DNA from: CAYFZR01 sp046760505 [NCBI: Candidatus Hydrothermarchaeota archaeon]
GTDB taxonomy: Archaea > CAYFZR01
Direction: 5' to 3'
Length of the DNA stretch: 10,583 nucleotides
Assembly: GCA_046760505.1 (NCBI GenBank)
Contig: JBHIEG010000042.1
Coordinates: forward strand, 1 to 10,583
Numbering within the stretch: the first letter of the stretch is position 1; each line of letters starts with the position of its first letter. The notes beneath the pieces were generated by a model that made no database searches, was not told the DNA's origin, and saw only the letters and a list, made by a program, of their open reading frames with translations. Position numbers and translations under genes: made by a program. Shown here piece after piece: positions 1 through 6,738 of the stretch.

Positions 1-769
<769 letters not shown>

Positions 770-818
770 GGAGTGGTCGCATTTTTTGACGGTATTATGG
801 TCTACCAGGGCTTTTTTC

Positions 819-848
819 GGATCGAAACTCTTGCGAGTACTTCGATCC
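819..848 (-). repeat. Leader hairpin with GNRA-type tetraloop
   Basis: An inverted repeat pairs GGATCGAA (819-826) with TTCGATCC (841-848), then ACTC (827-830) with GAGT (835-838). A two-base bulge (839-840) separates the two helices. Read as RNA on the minus strand, the four loop bases are GCAA, a GNRA tetraloop. Twelve base pairs capped by a stable tetraloop indicate selected RNA structure in the pre-rRNA leader. Its role, whether folding, processing or protein binding, is not shown by the sequence. Confidence 0.75.
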
Positions 849-888
849 ACATCTCCTGTACCTACGGCAGGAATCGGTTCGTCATATT

Positions 889-903
889 GAGGAGTTTCTC
901 CTC
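889..903 (-). repeat. Short leader hairpin GAGGAG/CTCCTC
   Basis: A perfect 6-bp inverted repeat (889-894 with 898-903) has a three-base loop, AAA on the transcript strand. It sits in the rRNA leader upstream of the longer tetraloop hairpin. Its arms resemble Shine-Dalgarno and anti-Shine-Dalgarno sequences, which may be chance in purine-rich sequence. Confidence 0.5.
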
Positions 904-956
904 TCTCGGATCCACGCCTTCTACCGCAGGGCAACATTTAATTGATTGATACCGGG

Positions 957-964
957 TATTTAAA
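957..964 (-). promoter_or_regulatory. Archaeal TATA box for the rRNA transcript
   Basis: The minus strand reads TTTAAATA, preceded by an A-rich stretch that could serve as the BRE. This is a near-consensus archaeal box A. A start 25-27 nt downstream falls near 935, giving a leader of about 165 nt before 16S. Weaker AT-rich candidates lie further upstream, so rRNA transcription may have more than one start. Confidence 0.6.
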
Positions 965-1114
965 TTTTTAGGTTGATTCCAACTATAAGATCTCTCTTCT
1001 CAGATAAAAACCTTTTTAACATCCATGTTGTCTAGAGTATCTATCCTACTAGATCAAGTTAAACATTTTTATGGCAAAACATTGCGGAATATTATTGATA
1101 TTACTGTACAGCAA

Positions 1115-1124
1115 CATATATAAA
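1115..1124 (+). promoter_or_regulatory. Archaeal TATA box for tRNA-His
   Basis: The sequence CATATATAAA lies 35-44 nt before the tRNA. It predicts transcription starting near 1145 and a short 5' leader of about 14 nt to be removed by RNase P. The core TATATA is nearly symmetric, so firing in the opposite direction, towards the rRNA, cannot be excluded. Confidence 0.65.
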
Positions 1125-1158
1125 CAAGACCTTACCAAAGGCTTCCAGATCAAAACGT

Positions 1159-1231
1159 GGCCGGGGTGGGGTAGTGGTTATCCTATGGGACTGTGGATCC
1201 CATGACTCGGGTTCGAATCTCGGCCCCGGCC
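1159..1231 (+). tRNA. tRNA-His (anticodon GTG)
   Basis: A full cloverleaf is visible. The acceptor is GCCGGGG (1160-1166) with CCCCGGC (1224-1230). The anticodon stem TGGGA/TCCCA (1186-1190, 1198-1202) encloses CTGTGGA with anticodon GTG at 1193-1195. The T arm has loop TTCGAAT (1212-1218). The base before the acceptor is G (1159) and the discriminator is C (1231): the extra G-1:C73 pair that identifies tRNA-His is encoded in the DNA. The 3' CCA is not encoded (CT follows). There is no intron. The gene stands alone, divergent from the rRNA, followed by a pyrimidine- and T-rich stretch that may end transcription. Confidence 0.96.
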
Positions 1232-1278
1232 CTACCTTATTTATAATTCATTTCTCTTATCTATCAGGCAAGATTTAA

Positions 1279-2727
1279 TTAGTTAAATACAAATTTTGGC
1301 GTGAATGATATCACAAATGCGAATAAAAATGAAGAAATTGAGACAAACAAACCAATATATGAGTTTATTAGCCCATCTCCTTTGATTTGAGCGTAGAAAA
1401 TTGCCAAAATCGTTGAAATCACAACCGTAGCCAGAGCGAGAATTGTGTGGATTTTAACAGTTGGTGGGCTAAGAGAAGAAAATATGAGATAGTTCACATG
1501 CGCTAAAGTACTGTATGCAATGCCGGTTGTGGCATTTAGCAGAGGTACTGCCAGTAGAGATCCCCATTTGAATGCGTCCGTGCTTTCTCTTAACATTTCT
1601 TTGCTTTCTTTCTCAAACATCTGTTTTGCCTTCAAATTTTGATATACGCTATCTAAAGTCCTTGAACATGCGTGATAATCTTCTCTTCCTAAATCATCCA
1701 GTATTAAAAGTAACAATCTAAGGTATTCATTTTCTTCCGAATTTCTGTCCATAAATCTGGAGATAATTCTCTCTATATCTGGACAAATTTCTTTGGGAAC
1801 GATTTTTTCCAAAGATTTCAAGGCGTTCAACGGGCTCTTTGTTTGCTCTAGTTGGACAGATAGATGGTAGAAAAAATCTATGTAATACTCCTCCTCGAGA
1901 TCTCTTTTGTATTTTCCCCTGAAAATATCGATGTTTGGTAAAAAGAAACTTGATAAGAAGAAGATTCCAAGTGATAAAGAAAAAAGTAAGGCTAGATCTA
2001 TTTTATTGAAGAATATAGCGAGAAATAAGATACTAAAAAAAATTCCAAGGGGATTTTTCTTGTCTTTCACATTAATAACTTCTAATTCAAACAAATGAAC
2101 ACCGGATGAGAATAAAAGGAGAGGATAGAAGACGAAGAAATAGAATATGATGAGAAATTCATCATATTCGGTAAAACCCAACATAATTACCAACACTATT
2201 CCAATCATCAAAGGCAGTATTACGCAAAACATCAGAAAAAAAGAGGAATTTATCCTTAATCTTTGAGCTTTAACTTTTTTATCCAAATTTTGTGCCCTGT
2301 AAAAACTATTCAAAATTTGATCCAGTTGTGTTACTCTTTCATCCAAGCTTTTATTTTCTATCGCTGAAATTATCCTTAACAGTGAGAGAGAAATGAAACC
2401 CTCAAATTTACTTGCCAAATCCTTAATTGCGCTTGTATATGTATTGTAATGATTTACCCTCACCTTCCACGTTATCTCATTGGCTAATCGATTATATTTG
2501 GCTGTATTTTCAAAAGCGTATGATAATATAGGTCTAATCTTTAAATAAGCTATTATTTTGGGAATTAAATCAGAAACTAGATCGATTTCCCTATCTTTTT
2601 CTTCTTTCTTTATTGATGAAAGGACAATAAAAAAAATTCCGAGTAGAGAGCATTCGTAACCGGCAAAAAAGCCAAGTACAAAAAAGATTGTACCAAATAA
2701 GGGAAGGGTACAATCATCGATATCCAA
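1279..2727 (-). CDS. TadC/GspF-like membrane platform protein of an archaeal type IV pilus-type system
   Basis: This 482-residue inner platform protein is expected to anchor the assembly ATPase and drive pilin insertion or extraction. It has two copies of the T2SSF-type layout, each a cytoplasmic helical block (about residues 45-155 and 270-385) followed by membrane helices (about 160-184, 191-212, 226-262; and 389-418, 426-446, 455-474), plus a hydrophobic N-terminus (8-38). This double module is typical of archaeal FlaJ/TadC relatives. The family call rests on topology and on its position directly after the ATPase, not on a strong motif. The start codon is TTG, overlapping the ATPase end by 14 nt. 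It is supported by a near-perfect AGGAGGT site 8 nt upstream, inside the ATPase gene, so translation is probably coupled. The gene ends 48 nt from the convergent tRNA-His, with no clear T-run terminator between. Confidence 0.82.
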   Translation of the reverse strand: MDIDDCTLPLFGTIFFVLGFFAGYECSLLGIFFIVLSSIKKEEKDREIDLVSDLIPKIIAYLKIRPILSYAFENTAKYNRLANEITWKVRVNHYNTYTSAIKDLASKFEGFISLSLLRIISAIENKSLDERVTQLDQILNSFYRAQNLDKKVKAQRLRINSSFFLMFCVILPLMIGIVLVIMLGFTEYDEFLIIFYFFVFYPLLLFSSGVHLFELEVINVKDKKNPLGIFFSILFLAIFFNKIDLALLFSLSLGIFFLSSFFLPNIDIFRGKYKRDLEEEYYIDFFYHLSVQLEQTKSPLNALKSLEKIVPKEICPDIERIISRFMDRNSEENEYLRLLLLILDDLGREDYHACSRTLDSVYQNLKAKQMFEKESKEMLRESTDAFKWGSLLAVPLLNATTGIAYSTLAHVNYLIFSSLSPPTVKIHTILALATVVISTILAIFYAQIKGDGLINSYIGLFVSISSFLFAFVISFTPKFVFN

Positions 2728-4633
2728 AACCAGTTACCTCCTCTCTCCATAGGCTATAAATATCTTTTTCTCCAAAAAATTTGTGCCAAAGATTGTTTAA
2801 TCTAAAGAATTCATCTAACTCAAGTAATCTGGCATTTCTGCTTCCCATATCTAATATTTCATCAAAGAATAGACACCGGTTTTCCAAGTAGTTCATCGCT
2901 TCAGAGAACTTAAACCCAATTTTTTTGGATTTTTCTTTGAGCATAAGTGATTTAGTTAGATCGCCCGGTACACACGAGAATATTTCTTCGTCAAAAACAA
3001 ACAACTTTTTGAATGCTTCCTCAGCTACAGGATCTTCAAGCCAAGGAATTTGTTCTTCGATTGAAATCAGCTTCCTCGAATACTTTTTCTTTCTTTGTTT
3101 TATCGAAACCGAAATCAGCAAATCAGTTGCTTTAAAGGATTGTTTCGGTACATTTAGATCAAATACAACCCTCTCGAAACAATCTTTCGCAGTATGGGCA
3201 TGTAATGTTCCTAGCACAGCCTTAGTCGAGGCGCCAATCCTTTGTCCCTCCCACAATATCTTTGCTTCTTTTGACCTGACCTCTCCCACCACAATAACTG
3301 ATTCTCCAGCCCGCAGTTGTGCTCTAAGACCCTTTTCTGCATCCATTTCAATGGTATCATCATCTTCGAGTACGCTCTTAATCTTACTTCTCAATATCTT
3401 CATTCCACACTTCTTGAAATCATGGACCGGCAGTTCTAGTGTATCTTCGATTACAGTTATTCTCTCATCTTTAGGCAGTTGAGCAAGCAATGCAGAAAGC
3501 AAAGAAGTTTTCCCAGCACTCCTATGGCCAATTATTATCATTGAAGCCCCAGTTAATAGCATGAAGTCCAAAAAAGCCGCTGAAAAAGGATCAAGCATGC
3601 CTTTGCTGATTAAAAGTGGAAATGTCCATGGTTTACTCCTGAAGTTTCTCATACTCAGAGATATCCCATCCGGCGTAAAAGGAGGTCTTGTAACCATTAT
3701 TCTTGAGTCTCTGATCTCAGCATCTAGCACTGGATGCGCACTGTCAAATGGTCTCTTACAGATAGAGGAAATCAACATTGACCATCTCTCCAACTCAAAA
3801 TAAGAAGGCCTTAAGTTGGAAGAGATTAATCCAAAATCGCTATGCTCTAAGTAAAGAGGAGTCAGATTTTTTGGAGGGTCAACGTATATGTTTAAAACTT
3901 TTGGATCTTTCATCAGGTATTCCAAGGGCCCAAAGGCTATAAATCGATCAAAAAAACCTATTAACTCCTCAACCTCTCCAATTTCCAACTCATAAGATCT
4001 CTCGATAAAAATCTTTGAAACCTCTCTGTATTGGTGAGTAAGATCATTCGCAACCTCGTAAAAAATTTTAGATTGTTTTGGAGTGAAGTGAAACTCAGGT
4101 AAATCTAAGAAGTAAGTTATTTCATTCCCTTCGAGGATGTATACGCTGGCATCATCTATTTTGTAAAAATCTAGTATGACGACCTCTTCATTTGGTATGA
4201 TTTTATGTCTTCCTGAGCCATATGGACGTACATGCCAAGATACCTTTAAATTTTTTAAAAAGGCCTTGAGGTTTGAGTGCAAGGATATTAGATATTCATT
4301 GCACTTCTTACATAGATCTTCTCTTTTTTCTAAGTTTTCTTCAGAAAATAATTTTAAAACCAGATATTTCCTCTCTCCATGGCAATCATCACATATTTTG
4401 CTTTGGAGGAAATGAGAAACTTTTTCTATAAGATCTCTTAGATAAAAAATTTTTTCTACACTTTCCTCCTCATAAACCTTGCAATATCCATCAAAGAAGA
4501 CTAAAGGCTTTTTTTTGAGTTTGTCGATGATTTCTATTCCACAATTGATTAGAGAACCCTCTAACCCACAATTTTTACAATCGATCCATTGCTCATCTTC
4601 ATTAAACATGATTTCACAGTCATTTTTTTTCAT
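2714..4633 (-). CDS. Type II/IV secretion (pilus assembly) ATPase with N-terminal zinc-ribbon region
   Basis: This hexameric motor ATPase of the GspE/VirB11/FlaI superfamily powers assembly of a pilus-like filament or secretion at the cytoplasmic face. Motifs in the 639 residues: Walker A GHRSAGKT (369-376), Asp box VIEDTLEL (394-401), Walker B with catalytic Glu ESVIVVGEVRS (444-454), and His box GTLHAHTA (475-482). The N-terminal ~115 residues are unusual. They hold Cys pairs C19/C22, C81/C84 and C108/C111 plus C31 and C51; C81-x2-C84 with C108-x2-C111 looks like a zinc ribbon. Residues 190-340 match the usual N-terminal ATPase-linked domain. The first Met overlaps the upstream small gene by 14 nt; Met9 (4609) is an alternative start that would leave all pair cysteines intact. 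It is second in a three-gene operon with the platform protein. Family assignment is firm; the exact system is not. Confidence 0.95.
   Translation of the reverse strand: MKKNDCEIMFNEDEQWIDCKNCGLEGSLINCGIEIIDKLKKKPLVFFDGYCKVYEEESVEKIFYLRDLIEKVSHFLQSKICDDCHGERKYLVLKLFSEENLEKREDLCKKCNEYLISLHSNLKAFLKNLKVSWHVRPYGSGRHKIIPNEEVVILDFYKIDDASVYILEGNEITYFLDLPEFHFTPKQSKIFYEVANDLTHQYREVSKIFIERSYELEIGEVEELIGFFDRFIAFGPLEYLMKDPKVLNIYVDPPKNLTPLYLEHSDFGLISSNLRPSYFELERWSMLISSICKRPFDSAHPVLDAEIRDSRIMVTRPPFTPDGISLSMRNFRSKPWTFPLLISKGMLDPFSAAFLDFMLLTGASMIIIGHRSAGKTSLLSALLAQLPKDERITVIEDTLELPVHDFKKCGMKILRSKIKSVLEDDDTIEMDAEKGLRAQLRAGESVIVVGEVRSKEAKILWEGQRIGASTKAVLGTLHAHTAKDCFERVVFDLNVPKQSFKATDLLISVSIKQRKKKYSRKLISIEEQIPWLEDPVAEEAFKKLFVFDEEIFSCVPGDLTKSLMLKEKSKKIGFKFSEAMNYLENRCLFFDEILDMGSRNARLLELDEFFRLNNLWHKFFGEKDIYSLWREEVTGFGYR
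2736..2742 (-). promoter_or_regulatory. Strong internal ribosome binding site deciding a TTG start
   Basis: The minus strand reads AGGAGGT within the last codons of the ATPase gene, 8 nt before the TTG at 2727. It matches the archaeal anti-Shine-Dalgarno closely and explains how a non-ATG start can be used efficiently for the platform protein. Confidence 0.75.
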
Positions 4634-4772
4634 TTTTACTCAGTCTTACGATTGTTCTTGTCAAAATCTCATGCTTAGCCTTCAATATTTTTAATTCCTG
4701 CAGTAAATACCTGTAGTTATTCTCCAAATCGGAAATCCTCCTCAGTAACTCCACATCATTTTTCTTGAACAT
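4620..4772 (-). CDS. 50-residue coiled-coil microprotein, first gene of the pilus-type operon
   Basis: An ATG at 4772 opens a 50-codon frame ending with TGA at 4622-4620, inside the start of the ATPase gene (14-nt overlap). The product begins MFKKNDVELLRRISDLENNY and is almost wholly charged or leucine-rich helix, with hydrophobic residues in a rough heptad pattern (L9, L10, I13, L16, Y20, L23, L24, L27, L30). There is no signal peptide or membrane segment. A TATA box at 4795-4802 puts the transcript start right at the ATG, so it would be translated leaderless. I do not recognise the family. Its position suggests a small cytoplasmic partner of the ATPase, or a translated leader that couples ribosomes into the operon. 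It is short enough for automatic annotation to miss. The promoter spacing and overlap argue that it is real. Confidence 0.62.
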   Translation of the reverse strand: MFKKNDVELLRRISDLENNYRYLLQELKILKAKHEILTRTIVRLSKNEKK

Positions 4773-4794
4773 ATCTCTTGATGAACTAGATGAA

Positions 4795-4802
4795 AATATA
4801 AA
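4795..4802 (-). promoter_or_regulatory. TATA box of the pilus-type operon
   Basis: The minus strand reads TTTATATT, preceded by GAGG. The centre of the box is 26-27 nt from the ATG at 4772, the normal distance to an archaeal transcription start. The first gene would thus be leaderless or nearly so. Confidence 0.6.
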
Positions 4803-4945
4803 CCTCTACCACGCTCATGTCACATAAATCTCATAAAGGGCAAATCTTAGAGGAATATATTGAAATAGCGGTTAGTGTTCTTAACTAATGCCCCACAAGA
4901 CTGTTTTAACTTCTATTTCTCCCATGAGAGCATCGAACAACTAAA

Positions 4946-4955
4946 TTTAAATATA
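4946..4955 (+). promoter_or_regulatory. Strong TATA box preceding the GC-rich island
   Basis: TTTAAATATA is a near-ideal archaeal box A. A start about 26 nt from its centre falls at 4976, the exact first base of the 9-bp inverted repeat. It could drive a small RNA, or give the 122-residue gene a leader of about 113 nt. Being AT-symmetric, it could also be read on the minus strand. Confidence 0.55.
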
Positions 4956-4975
4956 ATCGCTATGTTCATAGTTCC

Positions 4976-5036
4976 GAGCGCCAGCTCTCTCATTACCCCT
5001 GATTGCTCGCCTTACTGGCGCTCTCCCCTCCCCACA
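4976..5036 (+). ncRNA. Candidate structured RNA: GC-rich island with perfect 9-bp inverted repeat
   Basis: GAGCGCCAG (4976-4984) is repeated as its exact reverse complement CTGGCGCTC (5015-5023), with a 30-base pyrimidine-rich loop and a C-rich tail (TCCCCTCCCCACAGAG) after it. The patch is far richer in G+C than the AT-rich DNA on both sides, as the rRNA and tRNA genes here are. In AT-rich thermophilic archaea such islands often mark RNA genes. A strong TATA box puts transcription at the first stem base. I see no box C/D pair, no H/ACA pocket with ACA at the proper distance, no tRNA fold and no riboswitch I know. The strand and the 3' end are uncertain; it could instead be a structured 5' leader of the next gene or a DNA-binding site. 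Confidence 0.4.
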
Positions 5037-5061
5037 GAGTACAAATTCGATGCAAGTATTC

Positions 5062-5070
5062 TTATAGTAT
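5062..5070 (+). promoter_or_regulatory. TATA-like box before the 122-residue gene
   Basis: TTATAGTAT lies 23 nt (centre) before the ATG at 5089, a spacing that fits a leaderless transcript. The match is weaker than that of the box at 4946-4955. Confidence 0.45.
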
Positions 5071-5088
5071 GGAATAAATTCCGAGGTC

Positions 5089-5457
5089 ATGGACCCATTG
5101 GAACCTGTTAAATTCGCTGTTTTGTTTGCTATATTGTTTTCATTTGGTGTTTGGCTTACGGGAAATATGAAAGAATCCATTGAAGAGTTAAGATTCATGA
5201 GCGAAGTTCAGAATATAAAGAAACCCTTACATGAGGTAATGATGGCTCAAGGAGAATCGTTCATGTTTTATGAGATATCTATACCTGAAAACTACTTCAT
5301 TTCATTCTCTGGGAAAAGAATCTGGATTTATAAGGATAATAAGCCCTATACATATGTTGAGTTGCCATATTCTACAAAAAAAATGACTCTGGAGTCAGGA
5401 AATCACAAAATAAAGCTCAAAAATAAGGATAACATGATTGAAATAGAAATCCTATAA
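5089..5457 (+). CDS. Small membrane-anchored protein, possible minor pilin-like component
   Basis: This 122-residue protein has a single hydrophobic helix at its N-terminus (residues 7-25, KFAVLFAILFSFGVWLT), a polar helix (28-50), then a beta-rich C-terminal domain (55-122) with alternating strands such as FYEISIPENYFISFSG and KIKLKNKDNMIEIEIL. An N-terminal membrane helix leading into a helix and then a beta domain is the layout of type IV pilin-like proteins, and it is divergent from a pilus-type ATPase/platform operon. However, it lacks the usual class III prepilin cleavage site before the hydrophobic helix, so a classical pilin is not shown; a membrane-anchored accessory protein fits equally well. 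No upstream start exists: an in-frame TAG lies at 5065. The start is probably leaderless. It ends 11 nt from the convergent antiporter gene. Gene likely real; function unproven. Confidence 0.65.
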   Translation: MDPLEPVKFAVLFAILFSFGVWLTGNMKESIEELRFMSEVQNIKKPLHEVMMAQGESFMFYEISIPENYFISFSGKRIWIYKDNKPYTYVELPYSTKKMTLESGNHKIKLKNKDNMIEIEIL

Positions 5458-5476
5458 AATTTAACATTTTAAATTT
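5457..5476. terminator. Bidirectional AT-only inverted repeat between convergent genes
   Basis: AAATTTAA (5457-5464), a CATT loop (5465-5468) and TTAAATTT (5469-5476) form a perfect 8-bp inverted repeat. It touches the stop codons of both convergent genes and gives a T-rich exit on either strand. A shared terminator is a reasonable reading. The stem is all A-T and would be weak at high temperature, and the T-runs are short. Confidence 0.4.
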
Positions 5477-6704
5477 CAATGGCAGGCGCTTTTCCCACTT
5501 CTCCGGCCTTTACTATCGCATACTTTACGCTTGGAGGACCTATTATCTGGAGCACCAATGTTGTGGCAGTTATCACATTTATCACCAAAAGGCTCATTTC
5601 TTGAGCAGCAGGACCTAATGTAGCAAAATCATGGTAAATAGCCAAGGCCAATCCTACAGCAACCCCTGCTTGGGAGAACAGGCACAGATTCAGGTACTTA
5701 CGTACATTTTCACTCGCGCCTGATATCCAGGAACCTAGGGTGGCGCCTGTCATTTTTCCAAGGCTCCTTAAAATAAGATAAATCAAACCGATGGCTCCCA
5801 TTTTTGCTAGTAAGCCTATTTTTAGTCTGGCACCAACGAATACGAAGAAAATGACGTATATGGGTGGAACTACTACTTGAACTATGTTGAAGACCTCGTC
5901 ACTTTCTGCAAGGTTAATGTAGGAAACTCCAAATAACATGCTAGTTAGGATGCAGGAAAGACCGTATTTTTCAGAAATACCGCAGCCTATGGTAATAAGG
6001 GCAACGGTTAGAATAAGTTCTCCTGTTCTATCTGTCACTTTCTTCAAGGAAAAAGCAAGGAAAATTCCTAATATGGATCCTAATGCCACAGATCCGAATA
6101 TTTCCAGTAAAGGTTTTCCTATAGCGTAAAGCCATGAAACTAAGCTCTCACCAAAAAATATTTTAGCATAAGACGAGGCAAAACTGTACAAAATTATTGA
6201 TACAGCATCATCTAAACCAACAATTGCCAGTAGAGTCGTAGTTAGAACGCCTTTGGATCTATACTCCCACAAAACATCGACAGTAGCCGCAGGTGCGGTA
6301 GCTGAGGATATTGCTCCGAAAATCAATGCCAAGTGCAATTTTTTCGTATAAAGGTATATTCCCAACGTTACAAGGATAAACGCCATTAGAGATTCGAAAA
6401 TCAAAATTGTTGAAATGCTTTTACCCAATCTTTTGACAGTTTCTATCCTGAAGTGACCTCCAATATTGAAACCGATGAATGCAAGAGCCAGCAATATCAA
6501 TGGTCTTGACTTATCCAGTATTTCGGTTGAAAAAATCCCTACGAGAGATTCTCCAAGGAGAACACCCATTAAGATGAATCCAACTACCTCTGGTATTCCA
6601 ATCCTATGAAAGAATCTACCAGCAAAGAATCCCATCGCTATGGCAATGCCGAAGATAAGAAGGACATTTTCCTCGCTGATAGGTACCATACCGGCTAAGT
6701 TCAT
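5469..6704 (-). CDS. CPA2-type monovalent cation/proton antiporter
   Basis: A 411-residue polytopic membrane protein of the Na+/H+ exchanger superfamily (PF00999 type) with about twelve hydrophobic helices. Diagnostic sites are present: the broken helix SATAPAATVDVL (134-145), the paired aspartates of the ion site in GLDDAVSII (D165, D166), the basic helix residues R313 and K317 in LRSLGKMTG, and the late helix SQAGVAVGLAL (344-354). Two adjacent aspartates are the hallmark of electrogenic CPA2 exchangers, in contrast to the ND pair of CPA1. It lacks the C-terminal RCK/TrkA domain of many Kef proteins, so it is a bare transporter core. The start ATG at 6704 has GTGAT just upstream. The two-CBS gene lies 34 nt upstream on the same strand and may provide regulation in trans. 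The transported ion (Na+ or K+) cannot be read from the sequence. Confidence 0.93.
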   Translation of the reverse strand: MNLAGMVPISEENVLLIFGIAIAMGFFAGRFFHRIGIPEVVGFILMGVLLGESLVGIFSTEILDKSRPLILLALAFIGFNIGGHFRIETVKRLGKSISTILIFESLMAFILVTLGIYLYTKKLHLALIFGAISSATAPAATVDVLWEYRSKGVLTTTLLAIVGLDDAVSIILYSFASSYAKIFFGESLVSWLYAIGKPLLEIFGSVALGSILGIFLAFSLKKVTDRTGELILTVALITIGCGISEKYGLSCILTSMLFGVSYINLAESDEVFNIVQVVVPPIYVIFFVFVGARLKIGLLAKMGAIGLIYLILRSLGKMTGATLGSWISGASENVRKYLNLCLFSQAGVAVGLALAIYHDFATLGPAAQEMSLLVINVITATTLVLQIIGPPSVKYAIVKAGEVGKAPAIEI

Positions 6705-6738
6705 AGTATCACGACCACACTATTTTTCCTCATCCATC

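Larger units (their letters stand above)
770..935 (-). other. 16S rRNA 5' leader (external transcribed spacer)
   Basis: This gene-free stretch lies between the inferred rRNA promoter and the mature 16S start. On the minus strand it holds two clean hairpins (819-848 and 889-903). It also holds a near-exact direct repeat, CCTGCGGTAG near 921-930 and CCTGCCGTAG near 863-872 (9 of 10 bases alike). In archaea the sequence just upstream of 16S pairs with the trailer to form the processing stem cut by the bulge-helix-bulge endonuclease. The trailer is outside the window, so this pairing cannot be checked. The leader end at 935 is inferred from the TATA box position. Confidence 0.7.
4773..5088. other. 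Divergent intergenic region between the pilus operon and the 122-residue gene
   Basis: These 316 bases separate two divergent genes. They hold the minus-strand TATA box (4795-4802), a plus-strand TATA box (4946-4955), a GC-rich inverted-repeat island (4976-5023, extending to about 5036) and a second plus-strand TATA-like box (5062-5070). The stretch 4810-4940 shows only weak symmetry (TTAGT/ACTAA near 4872-4888) and nothing I can name. The open frames crossing the region on either strand do not look like genes. Confidence 0.6.

Noticed and set aside
2925-3482. 185-codon plus-strand open frame
   Set aside because: It is antisense to the ATPase over its Walker and His-box motifs; Ser/Leu-rich composition is typical of a shadow frame.
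4976-5036. Known RNA classes: C/D box, H/ACA, fluoride riboswitch, tRNA
   Set aside because: A CTGA is present, but no matching RTGATGA box. The ACA is about 10 nt from the stem base and there is no guide pocket. No tRNA arms or riboswitch core could be aligned.
4875-5111. 78-codon plus-strand open frame over the intergenic region
   Set aside because: It crosses the hairpin island and enters the next gene in a different frame; it has no ribosome site and no recognisable pattern.
4947-5198. 83-codon minus-strand open frame
   Set aside because: It is antisense to the 122-residue gene at one end and crosses the GC-rich island at the other; no domain or promoter spacing supports it.
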